From Halobacillus shinanisalinarum (GTDB lineage: Bacteria; Bacillota; Bacilli; Bacillales; Halobacillaceae), in assembly GCF_022919835.1 (NCBI RefSeq), contig NZ_CP095074.1:1550001-1614000 (forward strand): a stretch of DNA of 64,000 nt, read 5' to 3'. The notes below the pieces were generated by a model. That model was not told where the DNA came from. It worked only from the letters and a program-made list of their open reading frames with translations, and ran no database searches. Position numbers and translations under genes: made by a program. Positions 35,578 to 45,054 of the stretch are shown here, one piece after another; position 1 is the stretch's first letter; every line of letters begins with the position of its first letter.

Positions 35578-36513
35578 TTACAAACCTCCTACTTGCATCG
35601 TTAAATCCCATGAGTACGTTCCTCGTGCAGGGATTTTTGATACCTTATTGATTTTATTTGCGACATATACATCATCATACATCCCCGTACAGGGCTCTAA
35701 AGCAAAATTATACTCACTGCGATAGCCGCCCTGCGTCTTCCATATTCCTAAATAAGGCACTTTATCCGAAGGGAACGTATACGTTAACGTCCTTCCGATG
35801 TTATTCTGAACAGCCTGACACCATCCTTGGCTTAGCCGTTTTGTAAAATAAAACTTCTCTATATTGTTCGCTTTTTCGTCTTCCATTTTTGATAAATCGA
35901 TGGAGTCCCCTGTTCGCCTGGATTGGGTGACTGGATAACGATGGACGGTTCCCCACTCTCCAAGATGATCAGATGCTTGTTCCACATTAATGACTTCACT
36001 CAGATCCGATGGCACGCGAATGGTTGTCGTCTGATTCATATTTAGCAGGGAATGGGCCGCCCAAATAAAAGGAAACGGTTGATTGGACAAGTTGATCGCT
36101 TGGTAATTCAGTTCAACACGGTCTTCCTTAAGAGATACTTGTTTTTTTAAAGAATAAGGAAAAACCGGACTGGACACTTCTAAATCCAGTCCGTACGAAC
36201 GTTCTGTCACTTGCCAGGGCATCGCCCATACTTCCCCATGATCAGGAATGCGCAAAAAATCATGAGGGTGCGGTCCTTCATCTATTCCAGGGAACATTTC
36301 ATCAAACCCACTGGAATCAAATTTGGAAAAATCTTGCCCATAAGTAGGAATGGTCATCTTGTCGGCTTCTGTTTGATACAGCCATTCATAGCCTGCCTTT
36401 TTATCAAACAAACTTGCCATTTTACCACCATAAGCAGGCAGGATCGTGCACCGAATGTGTTCATTTTCCAAAATAATAGAATCTATCCCTTTGAATGTGC
36501 CATACTTGATCAT
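35578..36513 (-). CDS. aldose 1-epimerase-like protein (galactose mutarotase family)
   Basis: From ATG 36513 (AGGAGAGG upstream) the product is 311 residues. The galactose-mutarotase-like beta sandwich is recognised by LPAYGGKMASLFDKKAGYEW, PDHGEVWAMPW with a conserved His, and FIWAAHSLL. It stands apart from classical GalM and is closer to the DUF4432/YihR-type epimerases. In the operon it should convert beta- to alpha-galactose before GalK, or act on a galactoside. It ends one base before ganA starts. Confidence 0.8.
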   Translation of the reverse strand: MIKYGTFKGIDSIILENEHIRCTILPAYGGKMASLFDKKAGYEWLYQTEADKMTIPTYGQDFSKFDSSGFDEMFPGIDEGPHPHDFLRIPDHGEVWAMPWQVTERSYGLDLEVSSPVFPYSLKKQVSLKEDRVELNYQAINLSNQPFPFIWAAHSLLNMNQTTTIRVPSDLSEVINVEQASDHLGEWGTVHRYPVTQSRRTGDSIDLSKMEDEKANNIEKFYFTKRLSQGWCQAVQNNIGRTLTYTFPSDKVPYLGIWKTQGGYRSEYNFALEPCTGMYDDVYVANKINKVSKIPARGTYSWDLTMQVGGL

Positions 36514-36536
36514 CAAGACCTCTCCTACAATACAAA

Positions 36537-38057
36537 TTACAATATCTCACTTAGAAAGCGCCGGAACCCTTCCTGTCCTTCTGTCGTTCGTTTGAATACG
36601 CCGGCATGTTCTAACACCGTTGAGAACGTTCTTCCAATTTCCTCTTTTAATAGCTGCTTTATATTTTGTTTGTTCAACTGTTCATGACGGGCTCTGATCT
36701 GCTTGGCCCAATCCACATGTTTAGCGGTACGATCATCGTCAGTCCCTTTCGTATCCAGGGCATCTTGAAGCATGTATTCACTAAGCACATCCATTTCTTC
36801 TACCAAGCGTCCAGGCAATACAGCAAGCCCCATGACTTCGATCAAACCGATATTTTCTTTCTTGATATGGTGAACTTCTTGATGAGGATGGAAAATGCCC
36901 ATGGGATACTGCTCATTCGTGCGATTATTTCTCAACACGAGGTCAAGCTCAAATAATCCATCCCTCATGCGGACAATCGGCGTGATCGTATTGTGCGGCG
37001 TCCCCTCTGTTTCTGCAAAAATGCCCACACGTTCATCACTGTAGCCTTTCCACGTCTGTAAAATTCTTTCGCCTAGTCTTGCCAATTTTTCACGGTTATT
37101 TCCTTGAAGCCGTATCACGGACATCGGCCAGTTTACGATACCGACAGTCATCTCAGGGTCATCACTTACGTTGAATGTTTCATCCATTGGTGCTTGCGCC
37201 ATGGGAAATTCGTGGTGGCCGGCTTGAAAGTGATCATGACTTAGAATCGAGCCCCCCACAATTGGTAAATCCGCATTCGAACCGACAAAGTAATGGGGCA
37301 GCTGTTCAACAAAGTGAAGGAGGCGCTCAAAGCCTGCCCATGAGATTTTCATGGGCCGATGCTCACCAGAAAAGACAATCGCATGCTCATTGTAATAAAC
37401 ATAAGGGGAGTATTGTAAAAACCACCTCTCCTCTTGCAGTTCCATCGGGATGATCCGATGGTTTTGACGGGCTGGGTGATCCATCCGGCCTGCGTAGCCA
37501 ACATTTTCTTTGCATAGCAAGCATTTCGGATAAGAAACAGGCCCCTTGGCTTTGGCTGCTTCAATCGCTTTCGGGTCTTTCTCTGGCTTGGACAGGTTGA
37601 TCGTGATTTCCAAATCGCCATAAGAAGTCGGACTGTACCAATGAACATTCTTGGCCACACGATCTGTCCGGATATAATGAGAGGACTTAGCTAGTTGATA
37701 GAAATAATCCGTTGCTGCCACCGGTCCTTCCGACTGATAGAGATGGTAAAAGGTTCGAATCACTTCTGAAGGACGGGGGATCAGTTTGTCCATGATTTTC
37801 GGATCAAATAAATCTCGTTGTATGACGGTATTATCAGGGATTAATTGATTCTCGACTGCATAATCAAGCATGTTTTCTAACATGTCAATCGGAGTCTCAA
37901 GCAGCTCCTCTGGCAGATTTGTCGGCTGATACTCCTCTAATTGGAAGAGTTCTAACAAAGCATTACGAACATAATCGATGTCCCACACAGCCATCATTTC
38001 TTTATGCAAACCATAATGAATCAAACGATCAATCTCTTTATATATGTTAACGGTCAT
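36537..38057 (-). CDS. galT: UDP-glucose--hexose-1-phosphate uridylyltransferase, class II
   Basis: The 506-residue enzyme is of the Firmicute class II GalT type, much longer than and distinct from the E. coli HIT-like form. It exchanges UMP between UDP-glucose and galactose 1-phosphate. Visible parts are YPKCLLCKENVGYAGRM, NHRIIPMEL, ILSHDHFQAGHHEFPMA (the HxH catalytic region) and FHPHQEVHHIKKENIGLIEVMG. MTVN at 38057 is preferred over the ATG six bases upstream because GAGGTG then has proper spacing. It is flanked by galE upstream and the epimerase-like gene downstream in one operon. Confidence 0.94.
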   Translation of the reverse strand: MTVNIYKEIDRLIHYGLHKEMMAVWDIDYVRNALLELFQLEEYQPTNLPEELLETPIDMLENMLDYAVENQLIPDNTVIQRDLFDPKIMDKLIPRPSEVIRTFYHLYQSEGPVAATDYFYQLAKSSHYIRTDRVAKNVHWYSPTSYGDLEITINLSKPEKDPKAIEAAKAKGPVSYPKCLLCKENVGYAGRMDHPARQNHRIIPMELQEERWFLQYSPYVYYNEHAIVFSGEHRPMKISWAGFERLLHFVEQLPHYFVGSNADLPIVGGSILSHDHFQAGHHEFPMAQAPMDETFNVSDDPEMTVGIVNWPMSVIRLQGNNREKLARLGERILQTWKGYSDERVGIFAETEGTPHNTITPIVRMRDGLFELDLVLRNNRTNEQYPMGIFHPHQEVHHIKKENIGLIEVMGLAVLPGRLVEEMDVLSEYMLQDALDTKGTDDDRTAKHVDWAKQIRARHEQLNKQNIKQLLKEEIGRTFSTVLEHAGVFKRTTEGQEGFRRFLSEIL

Positions 38058-38078
38058 GATCATTCACCTCATTTCTAA

Positions 38079-39068
38079 TTAATTACCGTAGCCGTCCGGA
38101 TGATTTTGAAACCAGGTCCAGGCCGTTTGAATCATGTTATCCAAGTCAGAATGCTGCGGTTCCCAGCCTAGTTCATTCATCGCTTTTGCAGAAGAGGCAA
38201 CGAGTTGTGCTGGATCTCCTGCCCGTCTGGGAGCTATTTCTGCCGGAATGTCACGGCCTGTTATCCTTCTTGCTGCATCGATTACTTCTTTGACTGTAAA
38301 ACCTTGGCCATTACCCAGATTATAAGTAGCACTGCCGCTTTGACTTCTCAATTTTTTAATAGCCAACAAATGGGCATCGACCAAATCAGATACATGGATA
38401 TAATCTCGGATACATGTCCCATCCTTGGTAGGATAATCATCACCAAAGATGAGAATTTTCTCTCGTTTTCCTAAGGCTACTGCCAGGATGATTGGAATTA
38501 AATGAGTTTCCGGATCATGGTCTTCGCCTATCCGGCCTTTGGGATCCGCCCCAGCCACGTTAAAATAACGTAAGACTACCGATTGAATGCCGTGAGCCTG
38601 CTCAGCCCATTTCAGCATGTTTTCAATCGCAAGCTTCGTTTCTCCATATGGATTCGTCGGCATGGTTGGATCCGTTTCCTGAATCGGTACCTGTTCCACT
38701 TCTCCATAGGCTGCGGCAGTCGATGAAAAAACGATTTTCTTCACCTGATGGGCAGCCATAACCCTCAGTAAACATACAGCCCCGTACACATTGTTATCGT
38801 AATATTTCAATGGATCCTCGACACTTTCCCCAACCTGTGAATCGGCTGCAAAGTGAATCACCGCATCGATGTCGTTTGATTCAAAGACGTCGTTTAAAAA
38901 CGCTTCATCACGAAGATCACCTTGGTAAAAGGCAGCTCCTTCTACTACAGCTTCACAATGACCTTTTTGCAGATTATCCACCACCACGACTTCTTCGTCT
39001 CGATCCAACAATTGAGCTACGGCATGACTTCCAATATACCCAGCTCCACCACATACTAATACCGCCAT
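38079..39068 (-). CDS. galE: UDP-glucose 4-epimerase
   Basis: From ATG 39068 (AGGAGGG upstream) the product is 329 residues with the extended-SDR fold: VCGGAGYIGSH for NAD, VIHFAADSQVGES, the catalytic Ser in FSSTAAAYGE, and YxxxK as NPYGETKLAIE. RYFNVAGADPKGRIGE completes the substrate site. It interconverts UDP-galactose and UDP-glucose, completing the Leloir route with GalK and GalT next to it. The longer ATG upstream would overlap galK and is not needed. Confidence 0.95.
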   Translation of the reverse strand: MAVLVCGGAGYIGSHAVAQLLDRDEEVVVVDNLQKGHCEAVVEGAAFYQGDLRDEAFLNDVFESNDIDAVIHFAADSQVGESVEDPLKYYDNNVYGAVCLLRVMAAHQVKKIVFSSTAAAYGEVEQVPIQETDPTMPTNPYGETKLAIENMLKWAEQAHGIQSVVLRYFNVAGADPKGRIGEDHDPETHLIPIILAVALGKREKILIFGDDYPTKDGTCIRDYIHVSDLVDAHLLAIKKLRSQSGSATYNLGNGQGFTVKEVIDAARRITGRDIPAEIAPRRAGDPAQLVASSAKAMNELGWEPQHSDLDNMIQTAWTWFQNHPDGYGN

Positions 39069-39084
39069 ATTGTGTACCCTCCTG

Positions 39085-40242
39085 TTATAATTTTTTTGCG
39101 CCATCTCCAATATTGACTACATAAAAATCCGCTTCTAAACCAGTAGCTTCTGTGTACTTTTGGCCGACGCGATCAATAAAGCGACTAGTCATCTCGTTTG
39201 GTACAATACTTATCGTACAGCCGCCAAAACCAGCCCCAGTCATTCTCGATCCAATGGCTCCTTCTTCCCATGCTGCCTCGACTAAGGCATCCAGTTCCTT
39301 TCCAGTCACTTCATAATCATCACGTAATGACACATGGGATTCATTCATTAACCTACCAAAGCCTTCAACATCGCCAGCTTTTAATTTTTCCACCGCATTG
39401 ATTGTACGGAGATTTTCATAGACCACGTGCTTCGCTCGTTTTCGCACCATCTCATCATGAATCAAACCTTTATAAGCCTCAAACTCATCTCCTGTCAATT
39501 CACCGAGTTGACTAATATCGAGCTTGGCTTGCAGATCACTTACGGCTGTTTCACACTGCAGCCTTCTTTCATTATACTTGGACTCAGACAGACCTCTTCG
39601 TTTATTGGTATTGGCTATGATCAGCTGCTCATTCGTTAAGGAAATCGGAGTGTGTTGATAATCCAATGTATCACAGTTTAATAGAATCGCATGATCTTTC
39701 TTCCCCATTCCACTAGCGAATTGATCCATGATTCCACAATTTACACCGACAAATTCGTTCTCCGCCTTTTGAGCCAGCTTCACCATCTCGATCCGATCGA
39801 TCTCAAGCTGGAATAGCTCCTTCAGCATAACAGCTGTAACCAATTCAACCGAGGCTGACGAGGACAAACCTGCCCCGTTTGGAATGTTTCCATAAAAAAC
39901 GGCATCGAAACCAGTGGGGATCTTGTAACCAGCTTGCCGGAATACAGCAGCCACACCTTTCGGATAGTTCGCCCAGTCGTGAACTTGTTCATAAGTCAGA
40001 CCGTCTACTTTGGTTTCGATGATTCCTAATTCGTTAAAATTCTTGGAATACAGTCGAACCTTTTGATCCTGTCGTTTGCGGACGACAACATACGTCCCCA
40101 CACTAAGCGCGCACGGGAAAACGTGGCCTCCGTTATAATCGGTATGCTCCCCTATGAGGTTGACACGTCCTGGAGCAAAAAAAGATACACATTCTCCATG
40201 ATCCCCAAACTGATGCATAAATTCCTTTTTCAATTGTTCCAT
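39085..40242 (-). CDS. galK: galactokinase
   Basis: The 385-residue GHMP kinase has the galactokinase signature PGRVNLIGEHTDYNGGHVFP, the ATP loop GNIPNGAGLSSSASVE and the third motif GSRMTGAGFGGCTISIV. The catalytic Asp is in GVNCGIMDQFASGMG. It phosphorylates alpha-D-galactose at C1 in the cytoplasm. AAGGTGA precedes the ATG. It is second in the operon after the sugar symporter and 16 bases before the galE start. Confidence 0.96.
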   Translation of the reverse strand: MEQLKKEFMHQFGDHGECVSFFAPGRVNLIGEHTDYNGGHVFPCALSVGTYVVVRKRQDQKVRLYSKNFNELGIIETKVDGLTYEQVHDWANYPKGVAAVFRQAGYKIPTGFDAVFYGNIPNGAGLSSSASVELVTAVMLKELFQLEIDRIEMVKLAQKAENEFVGVNCGIMDQFASGMGKKDHAILLNCDTLDYQHTPISLTNEQLIIANTNKRRGLSESKYNERRLQCETAVSDLQAKLDISQLGELTGDEFEAYKGLIHDEMVRKRAKHVVYENLRTINAVEKLKAGDVEGFGRLMNESHVSLRDDYEVTGKELDALVEAAWEEGAIGSRMTGAGFGGCTISIVPNEMTSRFIDRVGQKYTEATGLEADFYVVNIGDGAKKL

Positions 40243-40266
40243 CTTTTCACCTTACCCTTATAAGAT

Positions 40267-41853
40267 TTATAGAATACCTATTGGAGATAGCAACGTGTAG
40301 ATAATGATCATCGCCAATGTCACAGCCACTCCGACAGGGAATACAAGTTTCCACGGGGTCATATCGACCTTCGACTTTTCTTCTAAAGTGAAATCTTTCT
40401 CGCGAGGGCGAAGCTTGCCGATTAGCAGCATTAACCCTGAACATAATACGAAAAGAATCGCTAATATATGAAGGAAGTGGATTCCTGTGTCCCAAACTAG
40501 CTGAGTGACGGCATAAATCGAAATAAATACAAACAACGATATTTTCGCTGCTATAGCTGGAACACGTTTAGTCAGATAGCCAACAATAAGAATCGTGAAG
40601 ATTGGCACATTATAAAAACCGTTAACGATTTGTAAGTATTGAAAGAAACCTTGAGGCACCAGATCAATCAGTGGTGCGATACACATCGCAAACAAAGCGA
40701 GTACGATACCAATATATTTCCCTTTACGGACAACCTCACGATCAGGTGCCTCTGGCTTGAAATACGGCTTATAAATATTGAGTGCAATCAACGTAACGGA
40801 TGAGTTCAATGCTGAATTAAAGGAGGATAAGATCGCACCGAACAGGACAGCGGCAAAGAAACCTACCAAAGGCGTTGGCAATACTTCTTTGACCAGTCTG
40901 GGATAAGCATTCGTCGGCTCAAGCCCCGGACCGAACATGTTGAAAGCGATAATTCCCGGAAGAATCAGGAAGACAGGTCCTAACAGTTTCAAAAAAGCGG
41001 CAATCAACACCCCTTTTTGACCTTCCTTCAAATTCTTCGCCGCAATCGCCCGCTGCATAATATGCTGGGCCGTTCCCCAGTAAAATAGGTTGACTAAAAG
41101 CATCCCTGTAAACATGGTTCCAAAGGGCACCGGACTTTCGGAACCGCCGACTGAATTCAATTTTTCCGGAGATTCTTGAACGATTGTACTCAACCCATTT
41201 GTTATCGAACCATCCCCTAAGACAAACAACCCGATAACCGGAATCATCAATCCCCCGATCAGAAGACCAATGCCATTAATGGAATCAGACACGGCAACAG
41301 CCTTTAACCCACCAAAAATGGCGTAAATCGAACCGACAATTCCAATCGCAAATACCGTAATAAATAAACCTGTCATGCGGCTTACCCCTAGCGCTTCCGG
41401 AATACCGAACAAACCATTAATGGCGACCGCTCCGGAATAGAGGATCGGTGGAAGCAGATTAAAAATATACCCGAACAAGAAAAGAATGGTGACAATTTGT
41501 TTTGTCCCAAAGTCATAACGATCTTCTAAGAAATCAGGGATGGTCGTAATGCCGCCTTTCAAATATCTTGGTAAAAGAAATAAGGCAACAACCACTAACG
41601 CAATAGCAGACCCGACTTCCCAGCCCATCACCGCAAGGGTATCAGAATACCCTTGCGCATTTAATCCAATCAATTGTTCCGTAGATAAATTCGTAAGCAT
41701 GAGAGAACCGGCAATCGTCCACGCCCCTAAGCTCCTTCCACCTAGGAAATAACCATCCTGGGTGGCTAAGTTCTCTTTACGAGTTAGGAAGTATGAGATA
41801 AGTGCTACTAGTCCAGTAAAAAATAGAAAAGATACAATCGTAAATAGATTCAT
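40267..41853 (-). CDS. sodium:solute symporter (SSS, SGLT-like), probable galactose/galactoside carrier
   Basis: From ATG 41853 (AAGGAGAG upstream) the product is 528 residues with 14 hydrophobic segments in the LeuT-like order of sodium/sugar symporters. It has LTNLSTEQLIGLNAQGYSDT near the first segments, DFLEDRYDFGTKQ, and SSFNSALNSSVTLIALNIY around the second sodium-site helix. This pattern is typical of vSGLT-type galactose and glucose transporters. As the first gene of the gal operon it probably imports galactose or a short galactoside with sodium, suiting a saline habitat. Confidence 0.88.
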   Translation of the reverse strand: MNLFTIVSFLFFTGLVALISYFLTRKENLATQDGYFLGGRSLGAWTIAGSLMLTNLSTEQLIGLNAQGYSDTLAVMGWEVGSAIALVVVALFLLPRYLKGGITTIPDFLEDRYDFGTKQIVTILFLFGYIFNLLPPILYSGAVAINGLFGIPEALGVSRMTGLFITVFAIGIVGSIYAIFGGLKAVAVSDSINGIGLLIGGLMIPVIGLFVLGDGSITNGLSTIVQESPEKLNSVGGSESPVPFGTMFTGMLLVNLFYWGTAQHIMQRAIAAKNLKEGQKGVLIAAFLKLLGPVFLILPGIIAFNMFGPGLEPTNAYPRLVKEVLPTPLVGFFAAVLFGAILSSFNSALNSSVTLIALNIYKPYFKPEAPDREVVRKGKYIGIVLALFAMCIAPLIDLVPQGFFQYLQIVNGFYNVPIFTILIVGYLTKRVPAIAAKISLFVFISIYAVTQLVWDTGIHFLHILAILFVLCSGLMLLIGKLRPREKDFTLEEKSKVDMTPWKLVFPVGVAVTLAMIIIYTLLSPIGIL

Positions 41854-41879
41854 AGTTGTCTCTCCTTGCACAGTTGGTT

Positions 41880-41893
41880 TGAATGCGTTTGCA
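41880..41893. promoter_or_regulatory. cre-like site upstream of the gal operon
   Basis: Read on minus, TGCAAACGCATTCA matches the CcpA consensus at 12 of 14 positions. It lies 27 bases upstream of the symporter start, where CcpA binding would block transcription when glucose is present. Confidence 0.5.
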
Positions 41894-41902
41894 ATATAGT
41901 TA

Positions 41903-41925
41903 GTAAAATTAATTAATTAATTTAC
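41903..41925. promoter_or_regulatory. possible ROK operator
   Basis: GTAAA and TTTAC end an imperfect AT-rich palindrome made of TTAA repeats. It lies in the divergent region between the gal operon and the ROK gene, as expected for a binding site of that repressor. The site is a guess from position and symmetry. Confidence 0.38.
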
Positions 41926-42135
41926 ATACAACTTATCACAAGAAACAGAAAAATGAAAACCCTTTATTATGAATTGAGCTCTCCCTTCATCTGTTTGAAC
42001 AACACTTTTTTTGACCTATATTTTTTTGAAAAAAGTAATGAGTACGTTAAACAGCCCGCTATCTTTATTAAATAATTTTCCTTAGTTTTAAGCCTATGTT
42101 ATGATAAATGTATTATAATTGTGGGAGGAAAAAGT

Positions 42136-43350
42136 ATGTCTTCGAAGTACAATAGGGGAAGTTTTCAATTAATGAAATCGATCAATCGCTCCATCATCCT
42201 GAATATGATTCGCAAAGATGGCCCGATTTCCCGAGCTGAGATTGCCAAACAAACAAAACTCACCCCTCCCACCGTCAGTAATATCGTCAAAGAATTGATT
42301 ACCAGCGAATTCGTCATCGAAACCACACAAGGTGCTTCACAAGGCGGAAGGAAGCCGACATTGCTAGCCATCAATGCCGAACATTTCTACATCATCGGCA
42401 TCGACGTCGGACGCTACAAGATGAAGTTCATGGTCACAAACTTGTTTGGTGAATTAAAAGATTCAACCATCTTAGGAATTAAAGAATATCCGACTGAGGA
42501 AGACCTTCTTGCTACGATGAAAACAGGTATCCACTCCTTGTTACAATCAAGCACGATTGATACAGAAAAATTTCTAGGAATTGGCGTAGGTATGCACGGC
42601 ATTGTTGATGTAGAAAAGGGAATCTCACTCTTCGCCCCTTCCTTCGACCTTCACAATATTCCCATAAAGGAAGAGTTGGAAAGAGAGTTCCGGATGATTG
42701 TCAAAATAGAAAATGATGCCCGCACCATGACACTTGGCGAATCCTGGTTTGGAAATGGAAAAGATACCGATAACCTTGTAGGGATCAACGTCGGCCATGG
42801 AATCGGTGCAGGTATCATGATCAATGGCAGACTTTTTCATGGGGAAAATAACATTGCAGGAGAAATCGGACATGTCACCATCGACCTGTCAGGGCCGAAG
42901 TGTACCTGTGGAAATTATGGCTGTCTACAGACGTTAGCCGGAGGTCCGGCGATTGCAGAACGAGCCAAGAAACAATTAAAAACGGGCAAAACATCACGTA
43001 TTCTAGACTTAGTCGAGAATGATATCGAGAAGATAGACGGAGAGATGGTTTATCAAGCCGCTTGTGATGGAGATGAGTTCAGTGTTGAATTATTAAATCA
43101 AACGGGAAGATTTTTGGGCATAGGTCTCGTCAACCTCATGCACACGTTAAACCCGAAACGAATCATTATCGGCGGTGGAGTGGCTAACGCAGGAGACTTT
43201 TTGATGGAAGGGATAAAAGAAACCATTCAGTCAAAAGGATTGACGAAACAAGCCAGGGACACCTCGATTGTATTATCAAGCCTTGGAGAAAATGCTTCTG
43301 CCTATGGTGCATGTGTATTGATTTTAGAAGAATTTTTTTCCCAGCATTAA
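42136..43350 (+). CDS. ROK-family transcriptional repressor (XylR/NagC-like)
   Basis: From ATG 42136 (GGGAGG seven bases upstream) the product is 404 residues. An N-terminal winged helix (SRAEIAKQTKLTPPTVSNIV) is followed by a sugar-kinase-like ROK domain: IGIDVGRYKMKF (phosphate-1-like loop), GVGMHGIVD, the ROK signature around GINVGHGIGAGIMINGRL, and zinc ligands CTCGNYGCLQ. The missing catalytic features of true kinases and the HTH mark it as a regulator. Divergent placement points to control of the galactoside operon by galactose or a derivative. A strong terminator follows. Confidence 0.9.
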   Translation: MSSKYNRGSFQLMKSINRSIILNMIRKDGPISRAEIAKQTKLTPPTVSNIVKELITSEFVIETTQGASQGGRKPTLLAINAEHFYIIGIDVGRYKMKFMVTNLFGELKDSTILGIKEYPTEEDLLATMKTGIHSLLQSSTIDTEKFLGIGVGMHGIVDVEKGISLFAPSFDLHNIPIKEELEREFRMIVKIENDARTMTLGESWFGNGKDTDNLVGINVGHGIGAGIMINGRLFHGENNIAGEIGHVTIDLSGPKCTCGNYGCLQTLAGGPAIAERAKKQLKTGKTSRILDLVENDIEKIDGEMVYQAACDGDEFSVELLNQTGRFLGIGLVNLMHTLNPKRIIIGGGVANAGDFLMEGIKETIQSKGLTKQARDTSIVLSSLGENASAYGACVLILEEFFSQH

Positions 43351-43404
43351 GGAGCTTGGTGGGAGAAACAGAAATTTTTGCAGAAGGATGCCCCAAAAAT
43401 CCTT

Positions 43405-43451
43405 AAAAGAACCGATAGCTGAGCATTCTACGCTTAGCTATCGGTTCTTTT
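43405..43451 (+). terminator. terminator of the ROK gene
   Basis: AAAAGAACCGATAGCT pairs with AGCTATCGGTTCTTTT, a 16-bp stem followed by TTCG. Confidence 0.87.
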
Positions 43452-43473
43452 TCGTTTCTCATAAAGTGAACTT

Positions 43474-43507
43474 CCATCAGTGGGAGTTTTCTTCATCCCA
43501 CTGATGG
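43474..43507. terminator. CCATCAGTGGGA hairpin
   Basis: CCATCAGTGGGA pairs with TCCCACTGATGG over a 10-base loop. It lies 23 bases after the ROK terminator and 17 bases before the end of the decayed gene on minus, which it may serve. There is no clear T run. Confidence 0.55.
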
Positions 43508-43523
43508 TTAGTTGAACCAATAG

Positions 43524-44198
43524 TTAATTCCTGCAAACGGCATTTGTAACACCCTTCTCTTGAAGCGGAGTAACAAGAGTAGTTCTTCCCGGTTGGAACC
43601 CTTCCGTTAATGCCGTGTTTTTCCATTTTTGTCGTTTCCATGTAGTATGGATACTTCTATCCCAACCCAGACCAATTTGTGCAAACATCTTGAAAATAAA
43701 TGGATTTAGTGGATCAATCGCTGTTCTCATCCTCGATAGCCTTGTCATAAGGCATTCTTAATATGTCAGGGGTAGAGAACTGGAAAAAACTTTTCCTTTT
43801 TTCGATTACGATACCTACATCACCTGAATAAATAGCATGAATTAACGTATTAAGAACTGCTTCTCTAAGAGCTTTATGTACGATTGACTCACAGACTGGC
43901 GTATAAAATCGTTACCTTGTATTTGGAATGGGATATCAATGTCTGATATTATTTTTCCAATAACTTTAAAATATAAGTCATATAAGTTTCCAGACCAAGT
44001 TCCATCTTGTGAGGTAATTCTATTGGACCACCGCTCGCCAGGAATTTCAGAGAGTATTTCCCTATTATCTAAAAAGTAGTTTGGAAATAAATCAGCTATA
44101 GATCTTTCTTCGCCAAACATCATTAGCCCTGCAATAGTTAAACCCCTCCAGAATATTATCTCAAAGTATATAGAATTCCCCCTAAGTTTAGTCATCAC
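43524..44198 (-). pseudogene. AlbA/RecG-like ATP-binding protein, truncated and frameshifted
   Basis: The first piece (from 44198) reads LTIAGLMMFGEERSIADLFP and RWSNRITSQDGTWSGNLYDL, the middle of the Schlafen-AlbA_2/AAA_4 proteins once called RecG-like. After a frameshift near 43890 the reading continues as FFQFSTPDILRMPYDKAI, stops, and resumes as NPFIFKMFAQIGLG. The N-terminal nucleotide-binding domain is absent. These proteins are often found in defence or mobile islands. It lies beside a toxin-antitoxin-like pair. Confidence 0.68.
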
Positions 44199-44253
44199 AG
44201 CACACTCAATGAATATAATATTAACGATATGGATAAAATATAAATTAACAATA

Positions 44254-44281
44254 TTGACAAATCGTTAACTTTGTCTATAAT
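44254..44281 (+). promoter_or_regulatory. promoter of the toxin-antitoxin-like pair
   Basis: TTGACA and TATAAT with a 16-base spacer, 12 bases before the start codon of the HTH gene. TTAACGAT (44221-44228) and ATCGTTAA (44261-44268), the second inside the spacer, form an inverted repeat that would suit autoregulation. Confidence 0.72.
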
Positions 44282-44293
44282 GGAGGTAGGAGG

Positions 44294-45052
44294 ATGAGAA
44301 TAATGAGTAAAGCCGTATATGATCTAACCGCAAAACAAATTAATTTAGGCTTTCAAGAAAAAGATCACCACCTTATTGAAAAAGAAACTGATTTCATTTT
44401 AAACAAGATTGTAACAGTGATGCTCACAGTATTTTCTGACAAAATTGAAGGGATTACCTTTGATCATTATGGTGTAATTTTAAAAAGTGAATATTTGCTT
44501 TCAGAAAAACATCAAGAGAATTTACTGAAGTGGCTTAAGCGGTTAATGGAAATTGAATACCCTTCCTCAGATATAGAATTTGGCAAACTAAAAGTAGATC
44601 TTGAGAACTGGTACTATAAAATGGGAGGAGAAGAGATTCACTTCCACTATCATGATGATTATCTTTTAACTCCTAAAGAAGCATCAGAGCGCTTGGGCGT
44701 GTCTAGAGTTACCTTAAATAAATATATACAACAGGGATTAGAGTCTTTAGATACTTCGTCTCATCACAAAATCCCCTTGTATGTTATTGATTTATGGAAT
44801 GACCCCGTATATTGTATTCGGATGCAAATGATTGCTCAACAAAGGAAAATGGGAAAACAGACCCCTTTAGAACGATTACAAGAAATAAATAATGAGCTTT
44901 CTAAATTACAAATAAAATATAAAAAACCTAATTTTAAAGAAGCATTTGGCCATCTAAATGGAGACAACCTTGACGATCCAGCTGATTATTATTTATGGCG
45001 AGATTTAGAAGATGACAAAGAGGAGATTTTAAAGCACATTGGGGGAAGTTAA
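44294..45052 (+). CDS. HTH protein, probable antitoxin of a TumE-type pair
   Basis: This 252-residue protein has a helical N-terminal half and, from about residue 128, a DNA-binding motif of the excisionase/MerR type: YLLTPKEASERLGVSRVTLNKYIQQG. The tail (LERLQEINNELSKLQIK) is a short coiled coil, followed by an acidic end. It lies two bases upstream of a gene for a TumE-like toxin and has an inverted repeat over its promoter, so an autoregulating antitoxin is the natural reading. A second ATG nine bases downstream has equal ribosome-site support. Confidence 0.6.
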   Translation: MRIMSKAVYDLTAKQINLGFQEKDHHLIEKETDFILNKIVTVMLTVFSDKIEGITFDHYGVILKSEYLLSEKHQENLLKWLKRLMEIEYPSSDIEFGKLKVDLENWYYKMGGEEIHFHYHDDYLLTPKEASERLGVSRVTLNKYIQQGLESLDTSSHHKIPLYVIDLWNDPVYCIRMQMIAQQRKMGKQTPLERLQEINNELSKLQIKYKKPNFKEAFGHLNGDNLDDPADYYLWRDLEDDKEEILKHIGGS

Positions 45053-45054
45053 TT

